The notes under the pieces: generated by a model
Databases searched by the model: none
What the model was told of the DNA's origin: nothing
Seen by the model: the letters and a program-made list of their open reading frames with translations, nothing else
Made by a program: the position numbers and the translations under genes
Part shown: one piece after another, positions 30,776 through 41,938 of the stretch
Layout: each line of letters opens with the position of its first letter
Position numbering within the stretch: position 1 is the first letter of the stretch
DNA from: Delphinapterus leucas
Lineage: Eukaryota > Chordata > Mammalia > Artiodactyla > Monodontidae
Length of the DNA stretch: 64,000 nucleotides
Direction: 5' to 3'
Assembly: GCF_002288925.2 (NCBI RefSeq)
Contig: NW_022098001.1
Span: 6,911,113 to 6,975,112 of the forward strand

Positions 30776-31564
30776 GCGTGCTCCCAGCGCTAGAGGCGTC
30801 CTTCTGAGGCCACGCCTGCTTTGTCCTATAAGAGCCCACCCAGCCACCCAAAGAATTCTGAAGAGTTGACAGCGTTTAGGAGCAGTGTCATATGAATCGC
30901 CACAGAATTTTGGCTTAAGATGGCGAAAGTCTTTACTGCTATTGAGCAGTAGTTTATCCTATAGAAAGAGAGGCCTGTGTAAAGGCAGTATGACAGGGGA
31001 AGGCAGGTCTTACTATACACTGCAGATGGTGGACTGGAGACACAGAGAGGCGAGCATTGCCTTGAAACCCTCCAGGTGATCAGTGAGGCGCCAGCGGACA
31101 GCCCAGGCCCTCTGTCTTCTGAACTGGAGGATGAAGAATCCAAGAGGAGACAGGAGAATACAGGGAGAGAAAAAAATAACCTGGAGAAGAGTTGATGAAG
31201 AAGTAGGGAAATAGTCAATGAAGTGACGTGGATAGAATAGACAACAAACAGAGGTGGGTCGAATCTTTGAAAGGACAGACAACTAAAATCCTCTGACAGA
31301 AGGAGAGATTCCCAGATCTCTTAATTCCCGGTGCATGGGCGCCATGGCCTCAGGCAGACTTGAGTCCCTTGCAGAAAGGGCAGCCCCCTGACCCCACCAC
31401 AATTCCACCCTGACCCCTTTCTTTTGTCACCACCCTGCACCAGCCCCTGTTTCAGCGAGCATGCTCTCTCACCCAGGACTTGCTGCCATGACCCCTCTCC
31501 GACCTGCATGCCCCGCCACCCGCTGGACACCTCCCCTGGTGGCCTCACACCCACCTCAGTGACA
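30776..31564. other. Unique DNA, no gene recognised
   Basis: A minus frame of 130 codons at 30826-31218 is leucine/serine-rich (LSVSCLLLDSSSSSS-type run) with no domain. Other frames overlap it. No repeat identified. Confidence 0.45.
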
Positions 31565-31730
31565 ATGTTTCATTCATTTATTAAATTCCATCTTGCAACC
31601 TGCATTGTGTGCCAGGAGCCACTTGTGCCAGGCTCAGAGGAGACAATAGACAGCAAGCAGACATGGGCCTGCCCTTACTGGGAAGATAGAGATAAGTCAA
31701 ATGAGCAACAGCTTGTTACAATACTTTGTG
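31565..31730 (-). mobile_element. L2 LINE 3' fragment
   Basis: ttcattcatttattaaattc, tgcattgtgtgccaggagcc, ggcctgcccttactgggaag: reverse L2 3' end. Confidence 0.7.
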
Positions 31731-31984
31731 AGGACACCCTACTCACCCTATCCCACCTTCAAGCCTGGATACTAGCATCATCATCAAGCAGCTGTTGGAG
31801 CCTCCCAGAATCCTGGGTCCTCCAGGCTTTTCCACCTCCTGCATGCCCGCATGTCCAGGTGATTCTCTGTGCTAGTATGTCACCTCCTTTTCTTTCTCCA
31901 TGACCCCTGCCTGGACTCCTAGTCTGCCACCTCCAATCTCCACCCAAAACCCTCCTCCACATTGCTGCCCAAGTTTCCTTTTCT

Positions 31985-32184
31985 TTTTTTTTGCGGTACG
32001 CGGGCCTCTCACTGTTGTGGCCTCTCCCGTTGCAGAGCACAGGCTCCGGACGCGCAGGCCCAGCGGCCATGGCTCACGGGCCCAGCCGCTCCGCGGCATG
32101 TGAGGTCTTCCCGTACCGGGGCACGAACCCATGTCCCCTGCATCGGCAGGCGGACTCTCAACCACTGCACCGCCAGGGAAGCCC
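31985..32184 (-). mobile_element. CHR-2-like SINE
   Basis: Young-class body; the tail has decayed to about ten T. Perfect duplication ccaagtttccttttct at 31969-31984 and 32185-32200. Confidence 0.97.
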
Positions 32185-32332
32185 CCAAGTTTCCTTTTCT
32201 AAATTACTAATGTGATCACAGTATTCCCAAGATTAAGAACTTCTTTACAGGAACTTCAAAGAGAAATAGAAAGTCATTGGAGATAGAATTTAATTCAAGA
32301 CTCTTGGTCCATAAGAGAATAAGTAGATGTGG

Positions 32333-32333
<1 letters not shown>

Positions 32334-32374
<41 letters not shown>
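32334..32374. repeat. (AC)n microsatellite, about 20 units
   Basis: Uninterrupted alternating AC of about 41 bp, long enough to be polymorphic. Confidence 0.98.
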
Positions 32375-32375
<1 letters not shown>

Positions 32376-32439
32376 ATGTAAAAGAACGAAATAACATAAA
32401 TAATAAGGTAGAACTAATTTATATGGGGTTTTTTCCTCT

Positions 32440-32700
32440 AAAGATAGATAATAGAAGAGCCTGAGGAAAATTCACCAAAATTGACCATATTTTAGGAAAT
32501 AAAGAAAACCTTAATAGATTTCAAAAAGCAGAGTACAATCTTCTGATTGTAATACAGTAAGACTAGAATTTAGTAACCAACAGAAGATAAAAAGTCACTA
32601 CCACCTGGAAATATGTTTTTAAAATTTATCCTAAACAACTTGAGTTAAAGAGGAAATACAAATCAAGAAAGGAAGATTATCTAGAAGGTAATGATAAACT
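32440..32700 (+). mobile_element. Old L1 ORF2 fragment
   Basis: caccaaaattgaccatattt, taggaaataaagaaaacctt, ttagtaaccaacagaagata, gttaaagaggaaatacaaat matches the L1 ORF2 stretch around the consensus for accatatattaggacataaa. A mammalian-wide old L1. Confidence 0.75.
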
Positions 32701-32849
32701 CTTTGGAAACATTAAAAATGATGAATGCACAAAACTTTTATCCATGCTCTTTTTTCCCTACCACATTTGAAAAACCCCTCTATAGTTTGTACCCTGTGAC
32801 ACCCTACCCACCTTTCTCTGTTCTCCCCATATTTCCGTGGCTCTTGCCA

Positions 32850-33095
32850 CTGAATTTCTCAACAGTTCTAGAAGCTGCCACCTTCTTTTAACCCTCCACA
32901 CCTTTGCACCTTTATGCCATTTGCCTGGAATGTCCTTTCCCTTCTTACCTACCTAGCAAACTACCTACCTGTTTACTCATTAAGACTCAGCTTTGTGGTC
33001 CCTTCCTTTGTGACGCCTCACACAGAATCGTCTACCCCTTCCCCCTGTCCCCAGAGGCCTTGGCACCGTCCTCTGGAGAAGATGGTGAGTGAAAA
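32850..33095 (+). mobile_element. L2 LINE 3' region
   Basis: cacctttgcacctttatgcc, atttgcctggaatgtccttt, ttgtggtcccttcctttgtg matches L2. Confidence 0.65.
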
Positions 33096-33499
33096 GAGAA
33101 CCCGGGTCAGGTCTCAGCTCCCCAGGCCAGCAATTTCAACACTGTGTCACTAACACCCAACTCCCTTGTCCCTGTCACCTTCCACCCTCTTGGAAGCTGG
33201 CTGCATTTCTAGGGGCTCTTTGCTCTAGGTCAGTTAATATCGATAGACAAAACAAAACAAAAACAGGAAATTGTGTTAATTCTGCACACAAACAAACTCA
33301 TCTGTCCTTAGCTGACCCCCACCCCCTTTAGGCTGGCTCACAAATAGCCTCCTCTTGGGGCCCTCACACAGTGGTTCCCAGAATGTGTCCCAGAGATTAC
33401 ATGTGTTCTTTGAGATATGAATGGGTTTTTCTGTGTTTTGTTTTGGAAGAAGTTAAGGAAGGGAAGTGTTCCCCCATAAATTTGGGAAATGCTAGGTTG
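33096..33499. other. Unassigned DNA, possible hAT remnant at about 33370-33490
   Basis: gtggttcccagaatgtgtcc and ggaaatgctaggttg look like hAT-type ends (gtggttcccaa ... gggaaatgctg), but I cannot name the family. No gene. Confidence 0.3.
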
Positions 33500-33592
33500 A
33501 ACAAAAAGTTATATCAAATCACCACGATGTACACTTCAAACATCTTACAATTTTATATGTCTATTGTAACCTCAGTAAAGCTGAAATTTCCA
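33500..33592 (+). mobile_element. Old L1 3' end
   Basis: atcaaatcaccacgatgtac, acttcaaacatcttacaatt, cctcagtaaagctgaaattt matches the 3' terminus of old mammalian L1s. Confidence 0.65.
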
Positions 33593-33631
33593 AAAAGTGT
33601 TAAACTGGTCTCATGTTGAACAGTTTATCAG

Positions 33632-33890
33632 GGGACTGCCCTGGTGGCCCAATGATTAAGAATCTGCCTTCCAATGCAGGAGACGTGGGTTTGATCCCTG
33701 ATTGGGGAACTAAGATGCCACACACCATGGGGCAGCTAAGCCCGCGTGCCACAACTAGAGAGCCTGCGTGCCACAACTAGAGAGCCTGCGTGCCTCAGTG
33801 AAGAGCCCGCACGCCACAATGAAAGATCCTGCATGCTGCAACTAAGACCCGATGCAGTCAAATAAATTAATTAATTAATCAATTTAAGAA
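33632..33890 (+). mobile_element. CHR-type SINE with internal duplicated unit
   Basis: Head gggactgccctggtggccca and gtgggtttgatccctgattg, then a unit tgccacaactagagagcctgcg repeated in tandem (about 33748-33795), ending aaataaattaattaattaat. Perfect duplication aacagtttatcag at 33619-33631 and 33891-33903. Confidence 0.97.
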
Positions 33891-34021
33891 AACAGTTTAT
33901 CAGAACTTTTAATCACTGATAAATATTATGAAGCACCAAATAGTATGCAGATTTACCCAGAGTACTTGAACTTGGAACCTTTTAGTTAACCATGCCCTAT
34001 TACATTGTGAAGAACAGTAAC

Positions 34022-34359
34022 ATTTTCTTCTTCTTCCTTTTTTTTTTTTTCAAAGATTTAATTTTACTTATTTTTGGCTGCATTGGGTCTTCATTGCTGC
34101 GTGGGCTTTCTCTAGTCGTGGCAAGCGGGGGCTACTCTTCATTGTGGTGCATGGGCTTCTCCTTGCAGTGGCTTCTCTTATTGGGGAGCATGGGCTCTAG
34201 GTGTGCAGGCTTCAGTAGTTGTGGCATGCGGGCTCAGTAGTTGTGGCACATGGGCTTAGTTGCTCCGCGGCATGTGGGATCTTCCTGGACCAGGGACTGA
34301 ATCCGTGTTCCCTGCATTGGCCGGCGGATTCTTATCCACTGTGCCACCAGGGAAGTCCC
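34022..34359 (-). mobile_element. Long-form CHR-type SINE
   Basis: ttttggctgcattgggtctt, the long body, then gtgccaccagggaagtccc. Duplication aagaacagtaac at 34010-34021 and 34360-34371. Confidence 0.97.
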
Positions 34360-34399
34360 AAGAACAGTAACTTTTTTTGAAACAGAGTGGAAAGTGCTA

Positions 34400-34660
34400 C
34401 ACTCCTTTTCCTCACCATTAGCGGCTGACCTGATCTTTTGTTTTACTGGAGAATTTGAAGCCATACAGAAACTGCTCCCTGATCCAGCTTCCTCCCTGAC
34501 ACAAACTCCCTCTCCTTCACATATTCTCTTCCTTTCCATAGAACTCAGAGAATCATTCTTTCCTTATATTCTCGATGCAGTACATTCCCTTGCTCCATTT
34601 GTCTCCTTATTCATCTCTTTCTCTTTCCTGATATCACTTCTCCACTTTCAGTCATTCTTG
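34400..34660 (+). mobile_element. L2 LINE ORF2 5' remnant
   Basis: gaagccatacagaaactgct, ccctctccttcacatattct, and cactttcagtcattc resemble the part of L2 ORF2 before RT. Diverged. Confidence 0.4.
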
Positions 34661-34664
34661 TCTT

Positions 34665-34990
34665 AGTGTGGATCACCCTAGAAGCAGACCCTGAGGTGGG
34701 AGGGACTGGGTAGGTGAAGGGCGTGGGGTGGGGAAGGAGTGATACAGGAAAAGAAAGTCACCAAAAGCAATGGCAAGCCAAGTACCACAGTGAGCACTGG
34801 AGCTGAATCCCGCAGGGCAAACTGGAAAACATTACAGAACACGTGCCTCCGAAGTATTCCTGCGAAGGGGAGAGGGAGCTGGGGCATTCATGCCCCGTAT
34901 GTCAGGCATCGGTCAAGGGCTACACAGGATGAGGGGTTGTTATTTCCCAGACACTCCCCCTTAGCCGTGTGTTTGCCAAAGTGGGTTCCC
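34665..34990 (+). mobile_element. LTR-like repeat, same type as the right edge of the window
   Basis: agaagcagaccctgaggtgg, aaggagtgatacaggaaaa and tttcccagacactccccctt are shared in order, at moderate similarity, with 63838-64000 and with a mammalian LTR-like repeat I recall but cannot name. Confidence 0.45.
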
Positions 34991-35002
34991 ACACCTTTAA
35001 AC

Positions 35003-35227
35003 CAGTGGTTCTCAACTGGGGGTGATATTGTCCCCCCAGGGGACACTTGGCAATTTTGATTGTCACACTGGTTGTGGAGGTACTAATAGCATTCAGTGGA
35101 TAGAAACCAGGGATACTGCCAAACATCACAATACACAGAACAGATACCCTCCTCTCCAGCCCTCCACCCCAAGCCTAACAGAATTTTCTGGCCCAAAATA
35201 TCAATAGAGCTGCGGTTGAGAAACCCT
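35003..35227 (+). mobile_element. MER20 (hAT-Charlie)
   Basis: Runs from cagtggttctcaactggggg through ggacacttggcaattttgat and gatactgccaaacatcacaa to ggttgagaaaccctc: full-length MER20. The similar flanks cctttaaa and cctttaac look like its 8-bp duplication. Confidence 0.92.
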
Positions 35228-35391
35228 CACCTTTAACAGTGACACAGGTACTGGCAGAGGGCATGCCAGAAATGGTAAGGGGATCCTTGAGGATATGAGT
35301 AGAGTCTGCTATGATGCTCGAGGCACTCTAGTCTAACATCAACCACAAAATTCTCTCAACCTTGCTACCCTTAAGCAGCCATTCCATCTGT

Positions 35392-35752
35392 TGTGGACTG
35401 AATGTTGTCCCCCCAAGATTCACTGTCCACAGATGTGATGGCATTAGGAGGTGTGTCTTTGAGAGCTAATTAGCATTAGATGAGGTCATGAGGGTAGAGC
35501 CCTCCTGAATGGGATTAGTAATCTTGTAAGCGTCATAGGAGCACTTGCTCCCTCTCTCTGCTCTCTGCCACGCAAGGACACAATGAGAAGTCAGCAGTCT
35601 ACAACCCAGAAGAGAGTTCTCATCAGAACCAGATGATGCTGGCACCCTGATCTCGGATTTCCAACCTCCAGAACGCTAAGAAATAAATTTCTGTTGTCTA
35701 TAAGCCACCCAGTCTGTGGTGTTTTGTTAGAGCAGCCTGAACGGATTCAGAC
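35392..35752 (+). mobile_element. MLT1A-like MaLR LTR
   Basis: tgttgtggactgaatgttgt, gatggcattaggaggtgtgt, gatgaggtcatgagggtaga, aaataaatttctgttgtcta, agccacccagtctgtggtgt: essentially full-length. Confidence 0.92.
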
Positions 35753-35754
35753 AT

Positions 35755-36010
35755 CACCCCTCTCTCTCCTTCTACTCTCACACAGCTGAAGAGCACCCAC
35801 CCCTCTGCTCCCACGTCTTCACACCCGGTCTCCTGCTGGCCACCTGTGATCTGGCCTCTCTCATCACGACTCTAAATATCTTTCCTCCGGAGATCACTAG
35901 TGAAGTCATGATTGCTAAATTGACACTTCTTGGAACTTACTTTGCTGCATTCTCTGCATTCTTTGAAACTCATCTTCCTGGCTTTGGGACACCCTGTGAC
36001 CCTGGTTCAG
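35755..36010 (+). mobile_element. L2 LINE RT remnant
   Basis: gagatcactagtgaagtcat, gattgctaaattgacacttc, ctttgaaactcatcttcctg, gctttgggacaccctg follow the L2 RT region in order. Confidence 0.5.
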
Positions 36011-36344
36011 CATCTATTGCTCCAACTAAGTGAAGACTAGTCACTGGCAGCAGGTCAAGGGGAGCTGGCAAGGACCTGGAATCCATGGAACCTGAGCCCA
36101 CGTAAATGCAGGGGAATAAGGCCATCTGGGTGAGTCAGAAGCCAGACAAGCAGTTCTAGAAAACAAGGTGCCCCAAGGGCAATGCCAGGAGGCATTCCAG
36201 AGGCAAACAGCAGCCTGATGATCTCCCAGGAGCATGCAGCGTGAGGTCCCAGAGCTGAGGCGGCAGCAGGAGGGCTGCAGGGTCGGAGGAAGTAGAGAGG
36301 GATGCTGGTCCAGAGCAGTCACAGTGCTAGTGCTGGACATGAGC
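36011..36344. other. Unassigned DNA
   Basis: Minus frame of 101 codons (36041-36346) shows no motif. Composition is mixed; possibly an unrecognised LTR-like repeat. Confidence 0.4.
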
Positions 36345-36805
36345 ACTGGCCGTTATCCTCAGGAAGTCAGGCCAAACAGAGAAGCAGCAAAGAAAGCAAG
36401 TGATACAATCGTATGAAAATGCAACAGTAAAAACATGGTACCAGGATGGCAGAGGGGAAAAGTCAGAAAAGCCTTTGTGGAGTCGGTGACACAGGAACTG
36501 GGCTTTGAGTGAAGAATCAGAGTCAGACCCCAAGCTGAAAGAAGAGGATGACACCAGAGAGGGGACATCGGGTGCAAAGGCACAGCACCAGAGCCATGAA
36601 ATGGTCCTTAAGTGTGACTGGAGGGCAAGTTTGAGGAAATGTTTGGGGTACACTGGCAAGCTCACTGGGGGCCTTGAATGCCAAGCCAAGGACCCAGAAC
36701 AATCCTGTGGGAAATGGTGAATGATCTTTAAGCCCAGGAGAAGTGTGATCAGATTTGACCTGAGACAGTTAAAAGGTCACGTGGTTGTTTGAACAGACAA
36801 AGGAG
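36345..36805 (-). mobile_element. L2 LINE fragment, copy A
   Basis: gtcagaaaagcctttgtgga, gggggccttgaatgccaagc, agaagtgtgatcagatttga: middle of the reverse L2 3' half. The next copy begins again from the 3' tip, so these are two insertions in the same direction. Confidence 0.65.
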
Positions 36806-36829
36806 ATAAAGGCAAGCACTGAAGCATCA

Positions 36830-36950
36830 ATCATTTATTCAGTAGCTTTTTATTATTCAGTAGCTTTTTATTAAACACTCCATGGCAGGCACTAGTCTCA
36901 AGACTAGGGATACAGACCTGAACACATAGACAAGGCTTTCTGGCCTCAAG

Positions 36951-36999
<49 letters not shown>

Positions 37000-37456
37000 T
37001 GAGGGAGACAGAAAAGAACAAATCTACAAATATGGTTCAAAGGAGTTTGGGAAGAATAAAGCTATGAGATGTGACGGAGTCACTGGGAGGCTATTTGAGG
37101 CAGATCAGGAGGGGAAGCCCTCTCAGAAGTGATGATACTTGAGCTCAATGCTCTGTGAAAAGAGCCAACCTGTCTGTGAAGCTTGAGGGACAGAGCCTTC
37201 CAGAGAGGCAAGAGTTCAAGCAAAGTCCCTGAGGTGGGAGTTTGAAACACAGGGAGAAGGCCAGCAAGGGTGGCAGTGGAAACCAGTGGAAACCAAAGGG
37301 GATGGATTCCAGAGCTATGAGGAGTTGATTGACAGCCCTTGGTGACTGTCTGGATGGGAGGGAAAAGGAGGGAATGGGTCAGGGATGAATTCCCATGTCC
37401 ACTTTGGGAACATGGGTACCACCCCTCCCCCAGACAGAGATGGCAGAAGGAACTGG
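36830..37456 (-). mobile_element. L2 LINE, copy B, part 1
   Basis: tcatttattcagtagctttt, ccatggcaggcactagtctc, gccttccagagaggcaagag and gactgtctggatgggagg: reverse L2. It is split by a SINE and a MaLR LTR and finishes at 38350. Confidence 0.75.
36954..36998. repeat. (GT)n microsatellite, about 22 units
   Basis: Uninterrupted GT of about 45 bp inside the L2, a likely polymorphic site. Confidence 0.98.
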
Positions 37457-37698
37457 GGTTTTTTGTTTTTAAATTAATTAATTAATTAATTTGGCTGTGT
37501 CAGGTCTTAGCTGCTGCACATGGGCTCTTTTTTGCGGCATGCGGGCTTCTCTCTCGTTGTGGCGTGTGGGCACCAGAGCATGTGGGCTCAGTAGTTGCCC
37601 CGCGACATGTGGGATCTTAGTTCCCCAACCAGGGATTGAACCCGCGTCCCCTGTATTGGAAGGCAGATTCTTAACCACTGGACCGCCAGGGAAGTCCC
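37457..37698 (-). mobile_element. CHR-type SINE, intermediate form
   Basis: ttttttgtttttaaattaat, then gtcaggtcttagctgctgca, and cttaaccactggaccgccag with the head. Duplication aggaactgg at 37448-37456 and 37699-37707, inside L2 copy B. Confidence 0.95.
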
Positions 37699-38350
37699 AG
37701 GAACTGGTTTTGATGAAACGCAATGGATTATGTAGTGAGCTGAACAGTGGTTTGTCCACTTGGACGAATTTTATGTCCAAGTTCTAATCCCTGGAACTGT
37801 GAAGGTGACCTTATTTGGAAGAAGGGTCTTTGTAGATGTAATTAAGTCAAGGATCTTGAGATGAGACCATTCTGGATTTAGGGTGGGCACTAAGTCCTAT
37901 GGCAGGCATTCTAGGAGAAAGGCAGAAAGAGATTTGAGATGCAGAGACACTGAAGGGAGGGAAGAAGGCTCAGTGAAGATGGATACCCAGATTGGATTCA
38001 TTGTAGCCACAAGCCAAGGAACACCTGGGGCTACCAGAAGCTGGAAGAGGCGAGGAAGGATTCTCCCCTAGAGCCTTCAGAGGGAGCATGGCCTTGCTGA
38101 CACACTGACTTCAGATTTCTGGCCTCCACAGCTGTGAGAGACAAAATTTCTGCTGTTTTAAGCCACCAAGTATGCGGTAATTTGTTATGTCAGCCACAGG
38201 AAATGAACACAGGCCTCTCCATGTTGAGTGTGGGGAGGGAGATGGAGAAGTTGACTGGGCGGGTGGATACATGGAGCTCCCCTCAGGAGAGAGGCCAGGG
38301 CTGGAGGTAAAGCTTTGAAAGCCAGTTGAGCTTACAGATGACGGTTTAAA
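37699..38350 (-). mobile_element. L2 LINE, copy B, parts 2 and 3
   Basis: A short stretch (37699-37734) and, beyond the MaLR LTR, 38216-38350 (ctccatgttgagtgtgggga, ctggaggtaaagctttgaaa, gccagttgagcttacag) continue the reverse L2 order into distal ORF2. Confidence 0.6.
37735..38215 (+). mobile_element. MaLR-type LTR inserted in L2
   Basis: gtgagctgaacagtggtttg, agatgtaattaagtcaagga, ccacaagccaaggaacacct, gattctcccctagagcc, and ctgctgttttaagccaccaa: MaLR group, same type as 12659-13235. Confidence 0.85.
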
Positions 38351-39695
38351 CCCATGTCAACACAGAACCTGGAACACGGTCCCAGAAGCTCTTTCGCGGA
38401 AGTACAAAACAAAAAGCTTCCAGATTTTTTGGAACAGATTTCACTCACTGTTGTAACCAAACACCCACACTATATATCAATGAAATATAATGTTCATTCA
38501 AAGAATATGTTTATAAACATTTTAATATCTTCTAATAAATTAAAGAACCGTTTTGTCAGATTATTTTCTTAAGTCAAGAAGGCTTGTACTTCCTTGAACT
38601 TCTTGGAATCTGATGTGAGGCCAGCCCGTTTTACATCGGACACCACTGAGAACATAGGAGAGAAAGGCTGCAGTGGAGGAAGTGCCAGAAACGGTATTTG
38701 CTAGTTGATGGTATCGCCTAGCAAAAATTCCTCCCGATGCTTCTGATGGGCTGCGGAAGCGCTTCCATTACACAAACTGTATTTGTACCTCCTCCTTTTT
38801 ATCTCTTCTCTCTAAGGTGTCTACTCACTGGTATTGCAAAAGTGACTTTCCTCTCTTAGCGTCAGGTGGGCCTCGAACGTTTGCAGGGTCCAGGGCAAGA
38901 GTACAAGTAGAGGCCCTTATTCTGCATGTCAAGGCTTTACAAATGATTAAACCCACAAAATGTTAAATAGAATAGGGTTTGTCTACCTACCTTGACAAAC
39001 GACTGCCTAATGCCCTGGGAGGTCAGGATCAAATTCAGAACACTCAGACTTCTTGGAGTTCTGCCCTGGAACGTGGGGTGTGGGCGGGGCTCCCTCCTCA
39101 CACCTGGCCCGCACCACCTGCTCCGTAGCACACCCAGAGAGGCTCTCCAGATGCAGACAGACGCCCAGGGCCCCGGGCCCAGCCCCAGCTGCATGCACAC
39201 CCCCGCAAACAACGCTGCTCAGCCTGCCTGGGGCCTGAGCTCCACCAAGGGCTTCCAGAGGACCAGCCCAGAGAAGAGGCCCTGCACGGGCCCTGGAGTT
39301 GGTTTGGGGCCATCTGGGCAGGGAGTGCTGGCATCTAGGAAGAAGGCATGGAATGAATAGCTTTGACCCCTGCGGACTCCTCAACCAGTGAGGGGGGCAG
39401 GGGCTCCCCTTTCCTGGGTAGATGGGGGGCGGGGGTGGTTTTCAAGAAGCAGCAGAGTAGACCAAGACACAGCCATGCTCAATGTGTGCATTTTCTTGTA
39501 CACTTTTTTGTTAAGAAATGAAATGCTATAGATATGTTGAGCCCTGATTAATAAACGTTATTAGGATGCCAATATTGCACTGAGTTTTAGAAATCAAAGA
39601 TCAAGTCCCTATAAAGTTTGAAAACAGTAAAACAAGACTGATACTAATGAAGCAGTATCTTGGGTGGCAGTGCTTTCCAGAAATTTTTTCACTCC

Positions 39696-39696
<1 letters not shown>
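38351..39696. other. Mostly unique DNA, GC-rich at 39050-39360
   Basis: 38390-38580 is AT-rich and unassigned. 39050-39360 is GC-rich with overlapping frames on both strands (122 plus, 125 minus), P/G/R-rich without motif. I do not call a gene. Confidence 0.45.
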
Positions 39697-39727
<31 letters not shown>

Positions 39728-39898
39728 ATTTATTTATTTGACGGCGCCAGGTCTTAGTTGCGGCATGCGGATCTTTGTTGGGGCATGCAGGATCTTTTAG
39801 TTGCGGTATGTGAGATCTAGTTCCCTGACCAGGGATGGAGCCCGGGCCCCTTGCATTGGAAGTGCGGAGTCTTAACCACTGGACCACCGGGGAAGTCC
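39697..39898 (-). mobile_element. CHR-type SINE
   Basis: Poly(T) of about 24, then catttatttatttatttgac, ggcgccaggtcttagttgcg, and ccactggaccaccggggaag. Flanks share a degenerate ccag(a)atttttca motif rather than a perfect duplication, so older than its tail suggests. Confidence 0.93.
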
Positions 39899-40231
39899 CA
39901 GTATTTTTCATTTTATATCTTCACCGTCTCCCCTCCCCCACCAAAACTGGGCTGGTAGGGAAAGTGTACTTTACCCAGTGTTAGAAGCCAAATTTCAGGG
40001 CCCCAAATTTGTAGAACATAGTAACACTCTCTTACAGAAGTTTATTTCAAAACTCAAATTTAATGGAGTAATGAGGGAAGATTTTGTTCAAGAATTCTCC
40101 AATCCTTGTTAGTTTTTTTTTTTTTTTTTTCTTTCTCCCGCCCTTCAGGGGTCAACTCCTCTGGTTGGATCCAGGTTTTAGAAGGGTAATCCACTGTTTC
40201 CTACTCTGGATTGAATGTGAGTCCATTTTAT
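39899..40231. other. Unassigned DNA with a T-run
   Basis: A T-run at 40111-40130 divides otherwise unclassified sequence. No gene. Confidence 0.5.
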
Positions 40232-40530
40232 TTTTTTAATTAATTAATGAATTAAATTTATTTTTGGCTGCCTTGAGTCTTTGTTGCTGTGTGCGGGCTT
40301 TCTCTAGTTGTGGTGAGCAGGGGCTACTCTTCGTCATGGTGTGTGGGCTTCTCATCGCGGTGGCTTCTCTTGTTGTAGGGCACGGGCTCTAGGCGTGTGG
40401 GCTTCAGTAGTTGTGGCGCACAGGCTTAGTTGCTCCGCGGCATGTGAGATCTTCCCAGACCAGGGCTTGAACCCATGTCCCCTGCACTGGCAGGCGGATT
40501 CTTATCCACTGCGCCACCAGGGAAGTCCCA
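40232..40530 (-). mobile_element. Long-form CHR-type SINE
   Basis: attaattaatgaattaaatt tail complement, ctgccttgagtctttgttgc, and gcgccaccagggaagtccc. Near-perfect duplication agtccattttat/agtctattttat at 40220-40231 and 40531-40542. Confidence 0.96.
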
Positions 40531-40634
40531 AGTCTATTTTATATATGTATTATAATTTCTACTTCATTATAGGAATAAGCTCTTAGATGTTCTGCAAGTA
40601 TCTGACATTTAAAATTTTTTAAACTGAGCCCCTT

Positions 40635-40950
40635 CCCCAGTATCTGTGGGCTTGCTCCCTCATCTCCAAATTTTGTCCACATGTTACCTCTTCAGGGAGG
40701 CCTTTCTTAGTCACGCTATTGAAACTTCCAGCCCTCTCCTCCCCAGTCAATACATCCAACCTCTTCCCTGCTTTATTTTTCTCCATAGCACATATCACTG
40801 TCTGCTATACTCATATTTTATTAATGTTCTGTTAATTATCTCTCTCTCGCCAGTAAAAGGTCAAGGTTTGCTCATCGCTGCATCCCAGTGCCTAGAGCAT
40901 TGCCTGGCACAGAGTAGGTCTTTACTAATTATTTATTGAATGGTGAATGA
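40635..40950 (+). mobile_element. L2 LINE 3' end
   Basis: acctcttcagggaggccttt, cacatatcactgtctgctat, agagcattgcctggcacaga, gtaggtctttactaatt, attgaatggtgaatga: L2 to its tail. Confidence 0.85.
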
Positions 40951-41699
40951 TTGGCTTATTGGATACCTACGCTTGGCTCCCACCTTAGACTCACCCTGTC
41001 TAGAAACAATTCTGACACCTCTTTACGCCAATACCAGGTTTAAAAAAATCAGCATCATCTTTCCTCCCCATTTCTTGGGTCTCAGCCACCAAGTTCTCAA
41101 GGCTTGGCAGTTCTTGGGTTTTGTCTCTCACTGATACCCTGCCCTTAATAGGTGCTCAGTAAAACACCATTGCAAGGTTGCTTCTGGCCACCTTGGGATG
41201 GAGGAAAAAGACAAAAATTCCTATTTCCTTTTAACCCTCTGAACTATCAGATATTGTAAAAATCAATAGTGCTGTAATAGACAGCGTTGGTTTCCTATCT
41301 ATCTCCCATTCTCCACCCTCGCTTCTTCACTTCAGGTGTTCAGCAGCCTCTGCCTGGCCCACTACATGTTCAGGAGATGCTGACTCTAACCCTTCAACTT
41401 GGCTGTCAGAGAAAGAGTGGGTCCAGATGAGTTTTAGCCATTCTCCATATATATATCAACACCCTCCCAACCCTGACTAAGGGCACAGACCCAAGTTGAC
41501 CCAAGCAGATGCTTTCTCTCTCCTCATAGCTGTGAACAAGATAATTCCAGCTGTCTCTGTGACCCCAAAGGAACCAACCCAGGAGAAAGCTCTCACTGAG
41601 GATGGCAGAGCTGAGAGGTAAAAAGAGCCTGGGTCCTTGATGCTGTCTCTGTGCTGCTGGTCACAGGGTTCATTCAGGAACCCACCTTATGCTTGCACT
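40951..41699. other. Unassigned DNA
   Basis: Possibly old LTR sequence around 41330-41640 (catgttcaggagatgctgac; gagaggtaaaaagagcctgg), not identifiable. No coding feature. Confidence 0.4.
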
Positions 41700-41938
41700 G
41701 CTGGTTCATTCATGCCCTCATTCTACAAGTACTCATTAAGCACCTCCTATGTGCCAGACAGTGTTTTGCAGGCTGGGGATATAGCTGTAAATCTAAACAG
41801 ACAAAAGTCCCTACCTCATGGAGCTTTTATTCCTGTGGGGGAAGAGATGAGTGACAGACCACAAAAAAAATCTATAATAAACAAGAAAATAATATGTTAG
41901 AAAGTTATAAGTGCTATGGAAAAAAGTAGAGCCATTTG
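41700..41938 (-). mobile_element. L2 LINE 3' end
   Basis: ttcattcatgccctcattct, cacctcctatgtgccagaca, ctacctcatggagcttttat, gaaagttataagtgctatgg: reverse L2. Confidence 0.88.

Noticed and set aside
31759..32215. Cluster of frames on both strands with repeated peptide motifs
   Set aside because: All are translations of a CHR SINE; the same peptides recur at every SINE copy.
33748..33795. Short direct repeats resembling a repeat array
   Set aside because: Internal duplication of a SINE body; no spacer pattern and the wrong kind of genome for CRISPR.
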